Shown here: in pieces, positions 1-14,200 of the stretch
Layout of the letters: every line of letters begins with the position of its first letter
Numbering within the stretch: position 1 is the stretch's first letter
NCBI RefSeq assembly: GCF_047948215.1
Contig: NC_134455.1
Location: forward strand, 153,742,575 to 153,806,574
Source: Lycorma delicatula
Lineage: Eukaryota; Arthropoda; Insecta; Hemiptera; Fulgoridae
Direction: 5' to 3'
Length of the DNA: 64,000 bases
Notes under the pieces: model-generated
The model's database searches: none
Told to the model about the DNA's origin: nothing
The model's input: the letters and a program-made list of their open reading frames with translations, nothing else
Made by a program: the position numbers and the translations under genes

Positions 1-1550
1 ATGGATAGAACAGGTAAGCCGACAAGTCTGTAACACCGCGCCTCAGTAACCATCAAATTGTTGGTCACGTAATTGTACGACTATATGTCGACCGACGCTA
101 ACACAGTACAGAAATCCATAATTATTATTTTATTAAATCATACATAATTCATAGTTATAAATCAAATGACATCTATTTAATATTGAACTGAAAACACGAT
201 ATAAAATTTATTATTTATGTTTTGACAACGTGTAATATACACTATAAATACATTATATTTAAAATGTTATTATTTTTCGGTTTCGTGTAAATTTTACACT
301 TAAACATCAATACATTTATAATAAAATTCACGATTAGTTATTACTTATTTAAGATATCGAAAAGATCGAGTGGGAGATCGAAATGTCAAGATGATATCAT
401 TCTTTTAAAGAATTACGTCACACAGTTTATTTTTAGGAAAAACATGAAGTAAATTTGTTTTATTCATTTATATTCAATATCTATAGTTAATTTTGAAAAC
501 GGAAGGATTTATACGCGTTTTTTTTTTGTTTCTTTTAAGATTCATAAAATATTATTTTGGATAATTTAAAAATAAATTAATTATAAACCATTCATAATTT
601 CCAAGTTCTAAACATACTTAAAAAATTAACAGTAACTTTTATATTAGAGACTAATTTAAGCCGAATGAAAAAAAAAGCTTCATATAATTCTCAGATAATT
701 TTGAAATTTCAAGATGAATTTCTCAAAAACGAATTTAATAGATGAATTTCCAAGAACAAAGAAAATTTCAATACACTGAAAATTTGTTTAAATAGATTAC
801 TACTTTTGGGACGAATGAAAGTGGTGACTGGTCTATGGCAGTGGTCAGTCTATATTAAATGAACAATATTCAGCACTATTGAAAGTAGACACTATTCGCA
901 TCCTTTCATGAATAATACTTTAAATTATGCTAAGTTATAAGCGACCTGACACAAGTCTTAAGAAGTTACTATCAGAAATGACACAGCCACTCCTACAAAT
1001 AAACAGCATTCCAGTCGTTTCTCATTGCCTTCTTAACTGGATCGAATATATAGCATGCTAAATCCTAAGACTCCACGTGTGCTGAAATGCACGCAACATT
1101 CAGTCCTACGAATGACATTCACTCAGTTTACTGCAGAGAGTGAATGGATATTGAACTTCGTTACTCTCAGAGAATGCAACAACTCTCAAAGTCAATTAGT
1201 AACTCAGATGAAATCAAAATCATAAAAAATAACTGGAGCAGAGAGTGCGAAACAATAAATTAATTTACTCCATTTTATGAGAAACAATGGCATATGCACT
1301 CTCTCCAATCAGTAAGAAATCTACACTCCATTTAATCAACAAAATGATGCAAAAGAAACATTGTGCATCAAATTCCCTATTTTTTCGATTTGAAATAAAC
1401 CACGAAGCCATTTTAAGCAAATGATCACAGGTTAACAATTTCTATTGTAATGATTTTTATAAAGAAAATTATATTTTTCATTTACTTATACTACTTGCAA
1501 ACAATTAACAAAAGTAAATTAAATTACTTTAAAAATTTACTTGTTTTATT
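1..1550. other. AT-rich sequence without a recognisable gene
   Basis: No coding similarity was seen on either strand. An ATG at position 1 runs into a splice-donor-like AG|GTAAG at 12-18, so the window could begin inside a gene, but nothing supports that beyond the match. A 10-11 bp motif (GCAGAGAGTG) occurs at 1132 and 1238, with an inverted near-copy at 1296-1306. This may be the remains of a small hairpin element. Confidence 0.5.
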
Positions 1551-1554
1551 TTCC

Positions 1555-2395
1555 AAAACGGAGACAATTCCTATACGCGGCAGCAAGGCAATCGCTGCTC
1601 AGGTAGAACTTTCGAAGAGGTCGAAGAAGAAACTTAGAGAAACCTTAGTAGAGTTAACAGACACTACTATGAAGAAAATCATCCGGAATCTAGCCCCAAC
1701 AAGACACAGGTTTGCGCTTTTCATCTCCAAAATAAAGAAGCGGGAAGGGAACTTGATATAGAATGGAGAGGATTTCAGTTGGAATATTGCAGCAATCCAA
1801 GGTACTTAGGAGAGAAAACTTAGGAGATAATATCCAAGATACTTAGGAGTCAGGCTTGACGGTAAATTGTCGTTTAAATAGCACTTTATCATTTAGTTGG
1901 TATAGCACTCCCTACCATAAGACGGAAAATGGCGAAAAAAATTTAAAGGAAAAAGCAGACGACAGACGCTAAACAACCTATGTGTAACCACGAGGTTGTT
2001 CATCCTCGGATTAAATCTAGAAACAGTTTCATTCAAAAAAACAGCACATCTGGAGATTCCGCCCGAGACCCAGCGCAATAATTGTGGAAAGGGATATTAC
2101 TGGATAAATCGCGTTTCGAATCCAAAGAAGAACTCCCTAAAGGAAATCAGCTACCATGTAATACTTGGCGGAGGCTGAATCGACTTACGACTAGAATGGC
2201 AAGAAATCGAAGTAAGGTGATAATAGTAGAGAGGTGAAAATGTGGGGAGATCCAAACAATGGAACATCTGCTCCTGTGTCCAAACATGGGAGAAGCCTGC
2301 ACACATGAGGAATTGCTGGTATAAAGTGACAAGACGATCAGAGCTGCTGAGTACAGGAAACGGAGAATATAACGATATTTTTTATTCCTGGAAAT
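1555..2395 (+). pseudogene. Decayed Jockey-type LINE reverse transcriptase, C-terminal part
   Basis: This is the C-terminal part of a non-LTR retrotransposon polymerase, readable only by moving between frames. The order is the expected one: a ruined catalytic YADD box followed by AIAAQ (about 1570-1602), a KTQVCAFHL-type block (about 1697-1727), two YLG boxes with the second reading YLGVRLDGKLS (1840-1872), and a zinc-finger-like CGE-TMEHLLLCPN block (2241-2288). In Jockey-related LINEs these blocks mark the end of the RT palm/thumb and the C-terminal tail. At least three frameshifts and several stops interrupt it, and the catalytic aspartates are gone. A 103-residue open frame at 1450-1761 covers part of it by chance and is not a gene. 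No 5' part or poly-A tail was found. The clade assignment rests on motif wording alone; R1/CR1-like relatives are possible. Confidence 0.75.
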
Positions 2396-3707
2396 GGAAA
2401 GTACAGTATTCTAAACATTGAAAGAAGAAATAAATTCTACTAAAAATAGTCTCTAATAAAAATTTTTAATATTTATTGACGTATGAAATATTAAGCATTA
2501 TTTATATAACTACTGCTCACAGAAAACTACAAAATTACAGAAAAAAACCCCAGAAATTTCTTAGTTCCGATTTAAAAATCATATTATGGGTTTCGTTTTA
2601 TAAGTATTTGTCGGAAGGACATATTATTGATATAAGTTGGGTTAATTTCAACCAATCCAATCAAATTAAAAAGACCTACAGGTACACTAATGAACAACCC
2701 GAAAAATCCTCGAAATTCTGGATCACTTGAAATTTCTTCCATTTTATTTTTTATGATCTAAAAATTTAGACATTGTTGTAACAATTAAAACAACAATGAA
2801 GAATTGTTGATTCAATAGATAACAACTTAAAAGTTGTTCAAATAAATTAAACATTTACGCAAAATATTATAAAAATATAACAAATGAATTACAAAAAGAT
2901 TAGAATATAAAAATTACCAAAAGAAAAAACAAACTTTAAAAAGCAATCATTAAAACCAAAAAAATAATTTAAACCTTAAAAACCAAATGAAAAAGCTATT
3001 GAACAAATCGCACATCAAATAAAACAGTGTCCTATTATGACTTTTGAATAAAAATGCAATTGAATTGTTAAAACTGCAAAATAAAACACACATAACTTTA
3101 CATTATTTCAATATTTTACAAGGCCATTTCCTAAGATAAATTTGAGTTACTACAGCATTATCTGGGAAAGAACACAAAATTTCTGAATCGTTTGGTATAA
3201 AGATATAAATTTCATGAAAATCTGACTTAAGACGGTATTTTATTGGGTATCCGAAATAAAAATAATACTATAATGAAATAAATTGAAGATTTCAGATAAT
3301 ATAACCTAATAAACATGATTCCTCATGAGAAGAATATCTAATAATAGAAGTGGATTTTCATGAATAGTAAAATGTTATTCCCAACATCGAGATGAAGAAT
3401 TTTAAACCTTTTTATTGAAAATCGGAACAGTTGGTTAGCAAGTTGACTGCCAACACATTATCCCCTTCGCAGGGCGGAAAAATAAATAAAAGAATTTTAA
3501 AAAAACGTATTCAAAATTCCTCTTCTAAATTACATATAAAAAAAATGATTTCTGCAACAGTATTTAAAATAATTAACGAAAAAAATAACGTTTAATTAGG
3601 ATTTATACCTATAGGGATTCAGTAAAATAAAAAATCTCGGAAAGGACTTAACAAATAATGAATTCTTTAAACATTCACAATTTTTTAAATTTTTATTTAC
3701 TCAGTGT

Positions 3708-3759
<52 letters not shown>
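3708..3759. repeat. (CA)n-(AT)n microsatellite
   Basis: A short CA run passes directly into about 20 AT units. Confidence 0.97.
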
Positions 3760-3761
<2 letters not shown>

Positions 3762-5433
3762 AGATTAGACAATGAATTCAATATTTTATTCATAAAAATT
3801 GAAAAATTTTGTATGCTGTAAAATATACAGCATACAGAATTTATTAAAATTCATGTGAAATTTAATAAAAATACAACTTAGGTCTTTTTTCAGTATTTTG
3901 AAAACTTTCTCCAAACAAAAAAAGTTACTGATGTTATTAAATTTTATTTAAAAATAAATTTTTACTGCCTTTTTTTAGCTAGAAATAAAAACAAAAATTT
4001 TAAAGAAGTTAAAAATCTTTAATGAATTATACAAAAAAGTGATTTCTGTTTTAATAATATTTTTTTAATCGTTTTCCTTTACAGCAAAAAAAAAAACTTG
4101 TAAATTAAAACATTAAAAATTAACCTTTTATAAATATTTAATAAACATATTTATGCCAGACACGAAAATTTAATTCGTGAATTACCAATACGTGAATTCA
4201 AAAATTATTATAATTTTATTAAATTTTTACTCTTATTTCTACGAATACAATATTTAATAATAAATTTTGCTTTAAAAGTAATTTATTTCTTAGAAGAGTT
4301 AAAATAAATGAGGAATAATAATACAATAAATTTAAAAATCAAAATGAACAAATATATTAGATAAAAAAGAAATTAAAACGTCTAAAATAAAAATCAGCGA
4401 TTAATTTTCGGAGTTTATTTTTGATGGGAAAATAAGAAATGCACAAAAGTTTTTTATAAAATAATTACTTAAATTTATAACTAGATGGCTATTTGGATTG
4501 TTAGAAAATATTCTCGGTAGCCATTGAAGAATTAGTGGATAGAAAATAAGTGAATCAAGAAATAATAATAATTAATTAACAAACAAAAATACTTATGAAA
4601 CACTACAACTGAAAATTTTCACCATTGCTTAGAAAATGAAAATGAAAGTAAGAAGTATCGTTTTAGGCAATCTCATTCGAAAGGGTAAAAGGATGGTCTA
4701 AATCAATGAAATTCCTATTCACATAGTCTATAAGCAACTTCATATTTTCGACCGGTAATATCGCAAAAAAAGCATTATTTCTTACTCTTTTCTTAACCGT
4801 TATTTTTATTTATTTTCTATTTAACACAAGTAGAAATACAAGTCAACAATATTTCGCAAGTACTTTTAATTAACTATAATCATTTTTTTTATTCATAGAT
4901 TCTTCATTCACTGCTGGTAATGATTGTTCAACAACTGAAATAGCTATTAATTTTTAATTTAAATAATTTCTTATATAGTTTTTGAGCGATTTCTTGTATT
5001 ATAATACATATGTTATATTGATATATTTCAATAATCGTTCACCACAATTTTTTCTTTGTATTTTGATACATATGGCATCACTTATTTTTAGAATAGATAT
5101 ATTTATTAATGTTGATTCTTATTTTATCCACGTAGTTAATGTTCATTGACAAAAAGGTTTAAGATATACACATATTTTATTTTTAATGAATGATTATTTT
5201 TATTCTGTATTATTTTTTACTGTTGAAACATTTTAAATAAAAATTTTTAATTTAACATTTTTAAATGTTAAAAGCCTTTTGAATTTTCTTTTAGCAAAAG
5301 GTGTAAAAAAATGATTATTAAAAACGTTAAAAAATATTTTATTATACTTTTTCTTATAATTTATTAAAGTTATATGTATGCATTTTTTAATAATTCTTTT
5401 TAAACTTTATTACATCTTTTAAAACGATTATAT

Positions 5434-5435
<2 letters not shown>

Positions 5436-5481
<46 letters not shown>

Positions 5482-5490
5482 CATGTGTGT
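5436..5490. repeat. (AT)n microsatellite with GTAT/GT tail
   Basis: About 18 AT units are followed by degenerate GTAT and GT repeats. Confidence 0.95.
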
Positions 5491-7489
5491 TTATAATTTA
5501 CTCTATAATGCGAACTGAAATCCATTCATTAATTCCTTTTACTTCAAATCTCTCATTCAAAATGGGATTCCCCCACTTTTTTGTTGGTTTTGAGAAAATG
5601 TTTCTTCTAATAGACGCTCGATTTTGCTGAAATATTTGATAAGTTTTTTTTTGTGAAAGTCGGTACTGTCGTTCTGAAGTTAGGAGGGAGGGCATAACAA
5701 ATACATAAACCACCCAAATCCCTTCTTGCATTGAAACGAGAAATAACTAAGCCATTAACTCACAAACACGAACTGAACTAAAACAAAATGTACATTTTAA
5801 AAATCGCATTTAAGCACCTGAATCCAGGGTCATTTTTATTTATTTATTACTTTTTTAATTCGTATTACATGAATTTCCTTCTTAAATGTAAAAAAATAGT
5901 ACACCAGTTTAAAGTTGGGGAAAAAATAGAAAAGTAATTCTTTAAACACAAATTTTTCTAAAGAAGTATAATCACTAGTTTCCATAAAATATTTTTATTA
6001 TATTTACGTTTTTATTATTACAAATTCTTCCTAAATTTAATAATAACTTATAGAATAAATAAATCTATAAAAAATTATTTTAAAAGGTTAAGATTTGCGC
6101 ATAAAAAACATTCACGATTCCGTTAACTGATCTGACAATGTAGCCTAAATAAAGAATATGGTTTAGAATTACAGAACCCCACAACTGAGCTGGAATATTA
6201 GAGATTGATACTAGTATGGTACATTCAAGAAAACACTATTCAAATGTCTACTTGGAATTTAATATTTCCGTATAGCGTACTATAACTCATGACAAACGGT
6301 TCTTTAACACTGTTTCACGTCTCAATTCGATTCGGCAACTATGAGTATTACAGCCAAAAATGTTTACTTTATAAATCTAGATTTTTCAAGAAAATGTAAA
6401 ATTAAAAACATAACTTGTTAAATTATTCGCCGTTCCTCCATTTATAATTATTACACAATACGACGAGAATCTGTGTAAACATTACGTAAACCGTTTTCAT
6501 AAGAAAAATTTTACTTAGTGTCTTTTTCCATCCGTGAAATGCTCTGAATTTTCCGTTAGCAAATAAATCATAACAAAAATTACGGTTATTATTATAAATA
6601 TTACGATAAATTATAGTTTCTTACAAAAATTGCTATCATTAAATAATTTTTAAATTCATCCTGAGTCAAATCAGAAAAACAAAAACTCCAAAAGGAAAGT
6701 TGTTTGCAACATATTTGTTTGATATTTTCTTTTGTTTAAATTTTGTGCCGCTAACATATGTGAAATGCATCTCAGCAATACCTCACAAAAAAAAAACTTT
6801 CGTTAGGAGGAAGTCGGAACATCCAATTAAAAATTTCAATATGTTTTTATAATAAAGTTTCTTTCAAGTTGTTTTCTCTTAATTTTTATTCCTTGCAATA
6901 TTTTGCGTTAATCATTTAGTTTAACTAATCAATGATTTTAAGCTGACCAACTTAAATATATGGTGGTTTTTACGGGGAGAATAAAAAGTTACCTGAGAAT
7001 AGATCCTGCAAAAGAATAACCTCTCCCTTCCCCGAAAGGGAATAGTATGGAAAATTGTATTAACGAAAATATAAATAAACCACTCATCCAGACTATCTAT
7101 GTAGATTATTCTGAATATGTAACTCATACAAAATACAGTCTGGTCCAAACAGGGTCAAAAACCCGGCTCAAATTTTCAAATATTTAAAAAAGACAACTTT
7201 ACATTATTTTTTTTTTAAATGACAGCCAGTTACTTGTAAACAATTTATTTACCCGTAAGAGATTTTTTAAATATATGCCACTTTATTTAAAGCCCTTTTA
7301 TTTATTTATTTTTAGATTTTTGTTAAATCACTGCCAAGTAAGGTTAAAAATTAGAAAGTTAGTTTCTAATTATCACTAGTGAATTAAGCTACTTCTATAT
7401 TAAACTCTCCATTAAAAGAAAGATATGAAAAAAAAATCTGGAAATGTCAGCTTTTTCCTACAGACTATTGCACAGATAAATTTAAGTGT

Positions 7490-7494
7490 ATACA

Positions 7495-7541
<47 letters not shown>
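7490..7541. repeat. Compound (CA)n(GA)n microsatellite
   Basis: About 10 CA units are followed directly by about 14 GA units, giving a purine-rich tract on the plus strand. Confidence 0.97.
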
Positions 7542-7542
<1 letters not shown>

Positions 7543-8569
7543 TACATTAACCTTGCGTATTCTTTGTAAAAAAAAAGAAAAACTTATCAAGAAGTTTTTC
7601 TAATTATTTTTTTTTTGTAATATTCTTACCGACAAATATATAATAAATTTTAATATTTATTTACACAACATCTACAAATTCTTTCATGAATTATAGTGAA
7701 TTATACATTATAAACACTTGATATAAACAGTACCATTACTAACAACCGGTAAATTTTCTCTCGCTTAATTCCGTAATCTTAACTCATCACGTACAATAAT
7801 ACTATTGTTAATTTTTAACAGTCGATCAAAGTTACATGATACCTTTAACAGTACGCGTAATCTAACCAATTTGTTCAGTCGTGACAGTGCTACACACGTT
7901 AAACCAACTAGAAATTCATAATTTCTTACATCGACAAAAACCTTTTTTTAAAAACGAAAAACGAAATCAGATATGAAAATGTTTTAATTATATGACGAAA
8001 ACTTTCTTCGCATAAGGGTAGTTTCATTAATTCAAAATTATACTGGAGAAGGAAGAAAAAAATTGATATAATTTAAGGGTAAAAAAAATTCAGAGAATTA
8101 TTTATGTTTTATCCGAACAGTGGCTTTTTATTAATTTTGATGAGAAACTGCCCTTAAAGATTTTAATTAAAGCATAAGAAACAATTTACGTAAATCTATT
8201 TTTATTGTAGAAACCCTTATGCTTGCACAACATTACGGATTTATGTAAGCAACTCTGCACTGTTAAATTTGCTTTAAAAGCCACAAACAATTACAAAAGA
8301 TTAATGTAACAAGTGATTTTACACATCTGTAACAAATTAATTTTGTATAAATGTTAACAATTTCATTAACATAAAGATTTAAAAATAATATCTTAACTAT
8401 TATTTTTCTGAACCCAAAGTTATTAATGTATACATTAATACAATCATCAATTTTCATGCTAATTGATCAGTGACAGATAATTTTTCCCTGTGTTGATACC
8501 GATTTAAAAAAATTAAATAACTGACAAACTGCGTTTTTTTAGGATCATTCACTAAAAGATTAAAATAGA

Positions 8570-8955
8570 TAAAGTTTTAAGAAGGCTGATGGGAAAAACG
8601 AGAGAGTATGAAATGTTGAAATAAAAACGTGAGATGTAGCTCACTAAAGGAAAGAAATTAATTTAACAGATTAGGATGGTTCCAACAGAAAATTAAATCT
8701 CAAGTGGAAAAGTAGTCTAATTTAAACATGATAAGAAGACTTATACGGAAACCAAGAAAAAGATATACAAATTGTGTAACCGAATACTTCATAAATACGT
8801 GTTAAATGTGTTTAATTGTTAAATAAACAGAGTTGAACCAAGTATTCGAAGAGGAATGGTGGAGAGATATGAGTTAAATGGAATGCCGGCATTTACCCCT
8901 AACCAACAACGGGATAAAGAAAAATTATGACAAAAACTAAATATTATGTTTCACT
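8570..8955 (+). pseudogene. Probable LINE C-terminal remnant
   Basis: Translated in several frames, this stretch gives KVLRRLMGKTREYE, then RLGWFQQ, then PRKRYTNCVTEYF, and finally an EEWWRDMS-like end. The order resembles the conserved tail of insect endonuclease-reverse transcriptase LINEs (VLRR.., RLRWFGHV.., GRPRKRW.DCV.EDL, then a tryptophan-rich end). Frames break several times and there is no catalytic domain. The match is weak at single positions but its order is right. The alternative is chance similarity in low-complexity sequence. Confidence 0.42.
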
Positions 8956-11900
8956 GATTGGGCGCTACACAACGTTCATTTGCTTTTATTCACCGATAGA
9001 AATGGGACCCATCTAAAACTGAACAAAAATTACTTTTTTAACAGAAACTGAAAAATATTTTAACTTTTTTTTTCAACACTAACGTCGATAATCTGTAGAT
9101 AAGTAATCACTCTATAATTGAATTAACAGTATTTTTTTTAACTATTGAATTAAAAATATATATATATTTATTTAACAGTAGCACCACTGATTTGAAAAAA
9201 ATCACAAAAATATTTTGTGAACAGTTGTACAGGGAAAACTTTTTTATCCTAATATTATTATTTTCATTAATTGGAAACTTATATAAAAGTAAACACCACA
9301 AAGATATAAATTAAAAAAGGAACATTTTTATTATTATCTCAAGTTGTGCCACTGTTAGATTAACATAAAAACTAAAGTGAATAACTACGGCAATTTTTTT
9401 GATAAATAAATGGTGTATATATTATAAAAGAGAAAAACCAATACTGACACGGCCTCGACAGTCCAAAAAAAAAAATGCAATTGATATTATTTCTAGGAAT
9501 TCTAAATGAAACTGGAGTTCTATTACCACATATCTAAAGAAAAACTGATAAACATAGAAAAGTCGTCAGTTTTATTATATTTTCCAATGATTTTATCAAT
9601 ATGAATTGAAGACATTTTTATAATCTTAAGTACATTTAATTCTGTATATATCTGTATATATCTAAACAGTTAAATATAAATAGCAATTATATTAATAGAA
9701 AACCGACCTAATGAAATTCATTTCAGATAAAAATTATAGTTTTTCATATTTACCGTAGCAATTTAATATATAAAATTATAGTTTCAGTCTTTTAATAATG
9801 AATATTTTTATGATTTTTGTGTTTCTAAACATTTCATGCAAGATAATTACATAAGATATCTTTAACTATTTATTAAATATTTGTAAAAAAAAATAAATAA
9901 TTCTAAAAATATTTCCTGATTATTTATTTTCATAACTCAGCTCAACTCATAATTAAAACTTAAGTTACTATTACAAAATCATAAAAAGCTATACATAAAT
10001 ACAACATTTTATTCCCTGATACGGCACCGGACAATTTTCACACAAAAGGAGTTGTCTACTAGATGAATTATCATCGTAGTTACAAACGAAAGAATTCTGC
10101 CCAGATACTGTAACTTCCTAATATTTTTTTTCAAGCAGTGAGAAAATTCTGACAACTCAATTACTGTTTATGGACTGGGATTGACTACTACCGCTTTACC
10201 AATCATCACCATTTACATCTATCCATTTTATTGATAATGGAAGTTTCTTAAGCTATTTTTGAAATCGGTTGATCCTATCCAGATGTTTTTTGATCACATT
10301 GTAAGAAATAATTGAGGACTGGAATATTTATTTTTTGAATTATTCTCCAACACGTCTAAGTCATGACCGATAAAAATCAATCACAGTATTGCTTCCACAA
10401 AACATCTTTAAATGACTTCATGAAGCTAATATTCACAACTTGTAATGACTATTACCGTTATCTGATTCAGTTATTAGATAGATCTGTACCCATGTGGTTT
10501 GCCCAGTAAGATTTCATTTTCGGTTTAGAGACTGAAAAATGCTTAAACAAGCACATATTGGGAATTTTTAAGAATACAAAGTTAATTTTTCCATACTGCT
10601 TTGGACCAGCTGATGACTAGATAATTCTTTTTTTCCTAAACACGAAAGATAATTCGAGATCGTAATTTCTTTTACACAATTTTTTTCATAACTTAATATA
10701 TGGAAGTAATTTCTTCCGATCACCGTTTACACATAGCACAATCGTAACTCAAGATCTTTCGTTACCTGTTAATTTAATAACAAATTTCCTCCCTTACAAT
10801 TTGCCATTAAATCGTACGGTATACCGAAATAAAATTGAGTTTAGTAAACATTTTTAACCGGACAAAAGTACCTACGGTACCACGGCTGAGTAGCCATTAT
10901 TAAAAAAAAAACGTATTTTTTAAATATACTTGCTTTCCTTGAACTGGCAGTCAATAGCCCAAGGCTACTTCATAATAAACTGGTATAAAAAAAAATGAAT
11001 ATCATTGAATTGAATTGCTTTATCATTGTCGCAGCAGACGTACACAATACTGTAATGATAATTAAAATAATAATAAAATAAAAAACGACAATAATATGTT
11101 ATCTGCCTCGTAGGAATGTGTTTTTATCCAACCGCAGAAGTAAGGTAGTAATATGTACTTGACAATTTCGAACAACAGTATGTAGGGTTTTAGGAAAACT
11201 GCTCTACCGATTTATAAAATCTGCTTCATGATTTATGAATATGAGAATTGCAGAACGACTTTTGCGAAATAAATATCAAACAATCATTTCAATTACTCCA
11301 GTGAAGTCAGATATACATGCGGAGTTGAAGAAAATAAACTGATAAAGAAAACAGATTTCATTTTTTTAAACTGAAAAACCAAAAATAATCGAAAGAGAGA
11401 AAGAAGTAAAATTTTTTAACAGTTATTCGACCTCCTAAATTTACTAAAGGATAAGGTTAAATAGACCTACAACAAGTTAGTCGTATTACAGATTGATAAG
11501 ATCAGTCGATAGTGATTGTCTTTAAAGAAAGACAAGATTAGCATTTTAGAATATCCTATATAAACGTAAAATATTGTTTTGGCAGATGTATCATTTAATA
11601 CACCAAAAAAATGAGTAAAAAAATTTGTATCTGGTATAATATAGTTAAAAGAATTTTTTTTTCAATTTTCATGTTTGAAAATTTGAATTATTATGTAAAA
11701 ATTCTATAGTTTTCAACTTATTTTGAAACCTAAATGATGTAATAGCGAAATATAATAAATGCTAAGATAAGTTTTAAAAACTATAACAACTACGTAAAAC
11801 TATAAATCTCAAACATTAAAACAACATCAAACATAAATGAATAAAAAAAGAAGAAACAGAAAAAAGAAGGGATGTTACCACGCTTTCCGTGTTTTGTTCG

Positions 11901-13600
11901 CTAGCCATCAGAGCGACTAAACACGCATCCTTCGCGTACTATCTTAAAGCACTACAGCATACGGCTGCTAATAATAAAATTGACTGTTATTTTTGTAATG
12001 CTAAACAGAAAACAAAACTAAAAAAATAATAATAACACCAGTCCCGTTACTGTTTCATTTAAATATATTATACATTAAAACTGGTTGTAGTTTTACTTGA
12101 GTACTATTTTTATTACAGTTATCTTAGTAGAGTTTAAAATTTTATAATAAATAAATAATAAAGAAAAATAGTATAATAAATTATTCTATTAGAACCTAGT
12201 TATGCAAATTCATGAATTAAAAAAGGAAAACAATAATTTTTTTTAATTCAAATAAGATGTCATTCAACCTCCCTTCTCTGTTTTATTTATCAGGTATTTT
12301 AATTTCACAAAAAGTAATATTCGGGTTGTAGTTATTATTATAATAATAATAAAACTACTGTTCAAACTAATAATCCCGTAACAAATTTGAGGATAAAGAT
12401 CTTAAAAATGAATTTTTAGATTTCAGAACTTTTCATAAATTTGACGTACATAAACATAGAAAAAAATCTGAATTAAAACTTGTACTATTTTTTTTTACAG
12501 AAAATGTATTTTATTATAATCGAAAAGGGGCTCTTATTTAAATAGATGAGCCACAACAGAAATTCTTCAGCCTTTTTTTCTTACATCGTGCCAAACGATT
12601 AAGCACGTAATACACCTCATAATTTTATACCACCAACCGAATGATAAAACACTGATCTAATTCTCAATTCAACAGCTGGGAATTAAATCGATGACTAGTT
12701 AATAGTACATCGAACGGCGTGATTTTCAAACTTTCCGCTCGAAGCGCTTCGAACTTACAAAGGTCGTTCACGTGCAAAAGTCTTGGCGTAAAACTACATT
12801 CTAATTTATCATGGATTACATGAAATAATAATTCAATAAAGTTTTCAAGTAGACTAAACAAATTAATAATTTAATAATGATTGCAGTATTATTGAAGCGT
12901 GAAGTAAAGTCCCGTTTTAAGACGACCTTTTGGCATTTCGTCTATTTAAATATCTATGACGTAATTATGACCAAACACGTTTTCCAATTTTTATGAAATC
13001 TTGTAATAAGGTTTCTGGCAATGATGCGAAACAAAGTATGCGTAACAATTTTTCACGATTCTCTGTTAACCCTCACTGACGTGGTCAAATTGTTCTTTGT
13101 AGACACTACTCAATAAATATTAATTTTGTTGTACATTTATTATAGGTACAATAGTAAGAAAAAAATTCAGTCGTAGTGTAAGTGCGTCAGAAGGGCGGAT
13201 TTCCGGTTTTAGTTGAGAAAGAAAGGATATTGTGACTGCTGTACTGATTTTTGAAAATAATATTACTTTCGGCGGTTTTTTGTATTTATTTTGTTAGTAT
13301 CATGTGTTACATAATTCTGAGAAGAACTGTCTATTATTCCAATAAATACATCATACATGTATTTCTTTTCTTCCTCCTTTTCACGTATTTGTTGAATTAT
13401 GATTGCATCAAGTGCTTAACACTGCTACTTGCCAACAATCCAGTTTGATACTGTTACCCGCTAAATTTGTGTAGTTCTGGAACCGTGCTCACAAAAAATA
13501 AAAGGTTCAAATTGACCCATAACGATAAGAATTTTAAATTGATTTTTTGAACACCGACCCCTTTCCTTCACACCAGATCATACTTTAGATTTTTGCAATA
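8956..13600. other. AT-rich stretch, no gene seen
   Basis: No convincing coding similarity. A small GC-richer island at about 11870-11960 contains several CpG dinucleotides but no usable frame. A minus-strand open frame at 12664-12861 shows no motif. Confidence 0.5.
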
Positions 13601-13615
13601 CTAAAGTACTATAGC

Positions 13616-13840
13616 GAAACTAGCTCGCATCTGACGGTGCTTGTACAAATTTGATTTTGGCTTTAAACATGGTAGTTTGAATCTTTGTGAAACCAGCTCA
13701 CATCTGGCGGTGCTCGCTAGTCTGATTTCGGCTATACAAACTTGATTTTTTGGAATTTGACTGGGAAACCAGCTCGCGCCTGGTGGTCCTCGCAAAAAAT
13801 CTAATTTTGGCTTTTCAAATTTAATTTTGGTCACGTTTCA
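13616..13840. repeat. Minisatellite, three copies of a 73-76 bp unit
   Basis: The start of the unit (GAAAC.AGCTC) recurs at 13616, 13689 and 13765, giving periods of 73 and 76 bp. Each unit then has a C-rich ctGgcGGTgCTcG-type core and a GATTTTGGCT-type segment. Divergence between copies is moderate. A 77-residue minus-strand open frame (13601-13834) simply reads through the repeat and shows the same periodicity. Confidence 0.85.
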
Positions 13841-13894
13841 AATTACACAATGAAAAACTTGAAAATGTACCCAATAACCCATTGTTTTGCCTCT

Positions 13895-14200
13895 AACTTC
13901 AGATTCGCTTGAAAATCAATACGGTTCTATTTCTACTAGGTTTAGATAACGTTATCAATTTCATCAAAATCTGTAAAAATTGTCCCCATTTGAACAAAAA
14001 AAAAGCTGAAACTGTACCCAAAAAACCGAAAGTTCACAGGAACTTCGTTCAGTTCACATCAATCAGTTCACAGGAATCTGTTCTGAGAACAGATTCGCTT
14101 GAAAATCAATAGGGATCTATTACCAACAGGTTTACATCAGCCCACCAAGTTTCGTCAAAATCTGTTAAGATTTGCATCCGGTAGAGCGGACGAAAATATC
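13895..14200. repeat. Imperfect direct duplication of about 100 bp
   Basis: The segment beginning AGATTCGCTTGAAAATCAAT occurs at about 13901 and again at about 14091. Similarity continues through TCTATT, AGGTTTA and TC.TCAAAATCTGT. The spacer between copies is about 90 bp. The short open frames over each copy (13909 and 14099) begin at the same repeated codon and are not independent genes. Confidence 0.75.

Larger units (their letters stand above)
2396..8560. other. Long AT-rich stretch, no gene seen
   Basis: About 6 kb of AT-rich sequence with only short chance open frames and three microsatellites listed separately. A 77-residue minus-strand frame at 5498-5731 has no motif I recognise and no splice context, so it is not called. 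This stretch could be intronic or intergenic. Confidence 0.5.

Noticed and set aside
1..20. Exon ending at the AG|GTAAG at 12-18
   Set aside because: The only evidence is the donor match at the window edge; upstream sequence is not available.
1450..1761. 103-residue open frame
   Set aside because: Only its second half resembles anything, and that part is a frame fragment of the LINE remnant at 1555-2395.
5498..5731. 77-residue minus-strand frame rich in Lys, Arg and Gln
   Set aside because: No motif recognised, no splice or promoter context, and a length within the chance range for this window.
13616..13840. CRISPR-like array
   Set aside because: Three units with direct 73-76 bp periodicity and no distinct spacers, in a eukaryotic setting; it is a minisatellite.
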